From the NCBI RefSeq assembly GCF_003946695.1, contig NZ_RHOX01000010.1, positions 23,740-87,739 of the forward strand: DNA of 64,000 nt, read 5' to 3'. Source of the stretch: Lapidilactobacillus bayanensis (lineage in GTDB: Bacteria > Bacillota > Bacilli > Lactobacillales > Lactobacillaceae). The stretch's first letter is position 1. Every line of letters starts with the position of its first letter. Of the stretch, positions 63,928 through 64,000 are shown piece by piece. The position numbers were made by a program, and so were the translations under genes. The notes below the pieces were generated by a model that ran no database searches, was not told where the DNA came from, and saw only the letters and a program-made list of their open reading frames with translations.

Positions 63928-64000
63928 GTGCGCTCGGCATGATTGTTATCTAGGCGGTGAAAGTCCGCTATGAGCCGTAGTAGTCGGAATCATAAGTCGA
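63928..64000 (+). mobile_element. 5' end of a group IIC intron (cut by window edge)
   Basis: Right after the guaB terminator T-run the sequence begins GTGCGCTCGGCATG, then TCTAGGCGGTGAAAGTCCGC and a GCCGTAGTAGTCGG block. This order (GUGYG 5' end, CGGCAUG, then the GGTGAAAGTCC domain I segment) matches the start of bacterial group II introns. Class C introns insert characteristically just downstream of rho-independent terminators, as here. The reverse transcriptase ORF would lie beyond the window. Confidence 0.8.

Overview
The window is about 64 kb of low-GC Firmicute chromosome, most likely from a member of the Lactobacillaceae. The evidence is the gene families and their order (walRK-yycHIJ-htrA, rlmH, rsmG-noc-parA-parB-DUF951-ychF-DUF1129, guaB), strong AGGAGG-type ribosome binding sites, cre and CIRCE operators, and a complete xylose/xylan-oligomer pathway. 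The genus cannot be fixed from the sequence alone.

Left part (1-17.2 kb) is a hemicellulose locus. It has two ROK regulators (one cut by the window edge), a divergent aldo-keto reductase/Gfo-Idh pair, a carbohydrate ABC importer (lipoprotein plus two permeases, no ATPase), a DUF624 protein, a GH67 alpha-glucuronidase, an SGNH esterase, XylR, XylA, XylB and a GH3 beta-xylosidase. Together they would import short substituted xylo-oligosaccharides, strip glucuronate and acetyl groups in the cytoplasm, release xylose and convert it to xylulose-5-phosphate. Both main promoters carry a cre site and share a candidate XylR operator.

Middle part (17.2-31 kb) holds unrelated housekeeping and accessory genes. 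These are a fused lysine-type ABC transporter under a lysine riboswitch, a YitT protein, an Hsp20 gene with a perfect CIRCE, a CDF metal exporter, a discoidin-domain protein, a Na+/H+ antiporter, an esterase, a CapA-like lipoprotein, an S51 peptidase and an MFS/Rgg divergent pair.

31-42 kb is mobile. A compact island of about 8.1 kb sits at the 3' end of a tRNA-Lys(CTT), bounded by 99-bp direct repeats with two differences. It carries a tyrosine integrase, a CI-like and a Cro-like regulator, an excisionase-like protein, a primase, a VapE-type helicase, an iteron-rich candidate origin, a truncated phage-regulator remnant and a type I Fst toxin with its antisense RNA. The layout is that of a Gram-positive phage-inducible chromosomal island (phage satellite). 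To its left lies a 2.4-kb stretch with an ASCH-like protein and a lipoprotein, ending in a degenerate third copy of the attachment region; it may be the relic of an earlier insertion.

The right part (42-64 kb) is origin-proximal core genome: an iron alcohol dehydrogenase, the WalRK regulon core, HtrA, a 1-kb gap packed with DnaA boxes, QueT with an unusual leader, RlmH, an oxidoreductase gene broken by one in-frame stop, RsmG/Noc/ParA/ParB, YchF and GuaB. Immediately after the guaB terminator the last 73 bases read as the 5' end of a group IIC intron. Several intergenic gaps hold long imperfect hairpins that look like a lineage-specific repeat family.
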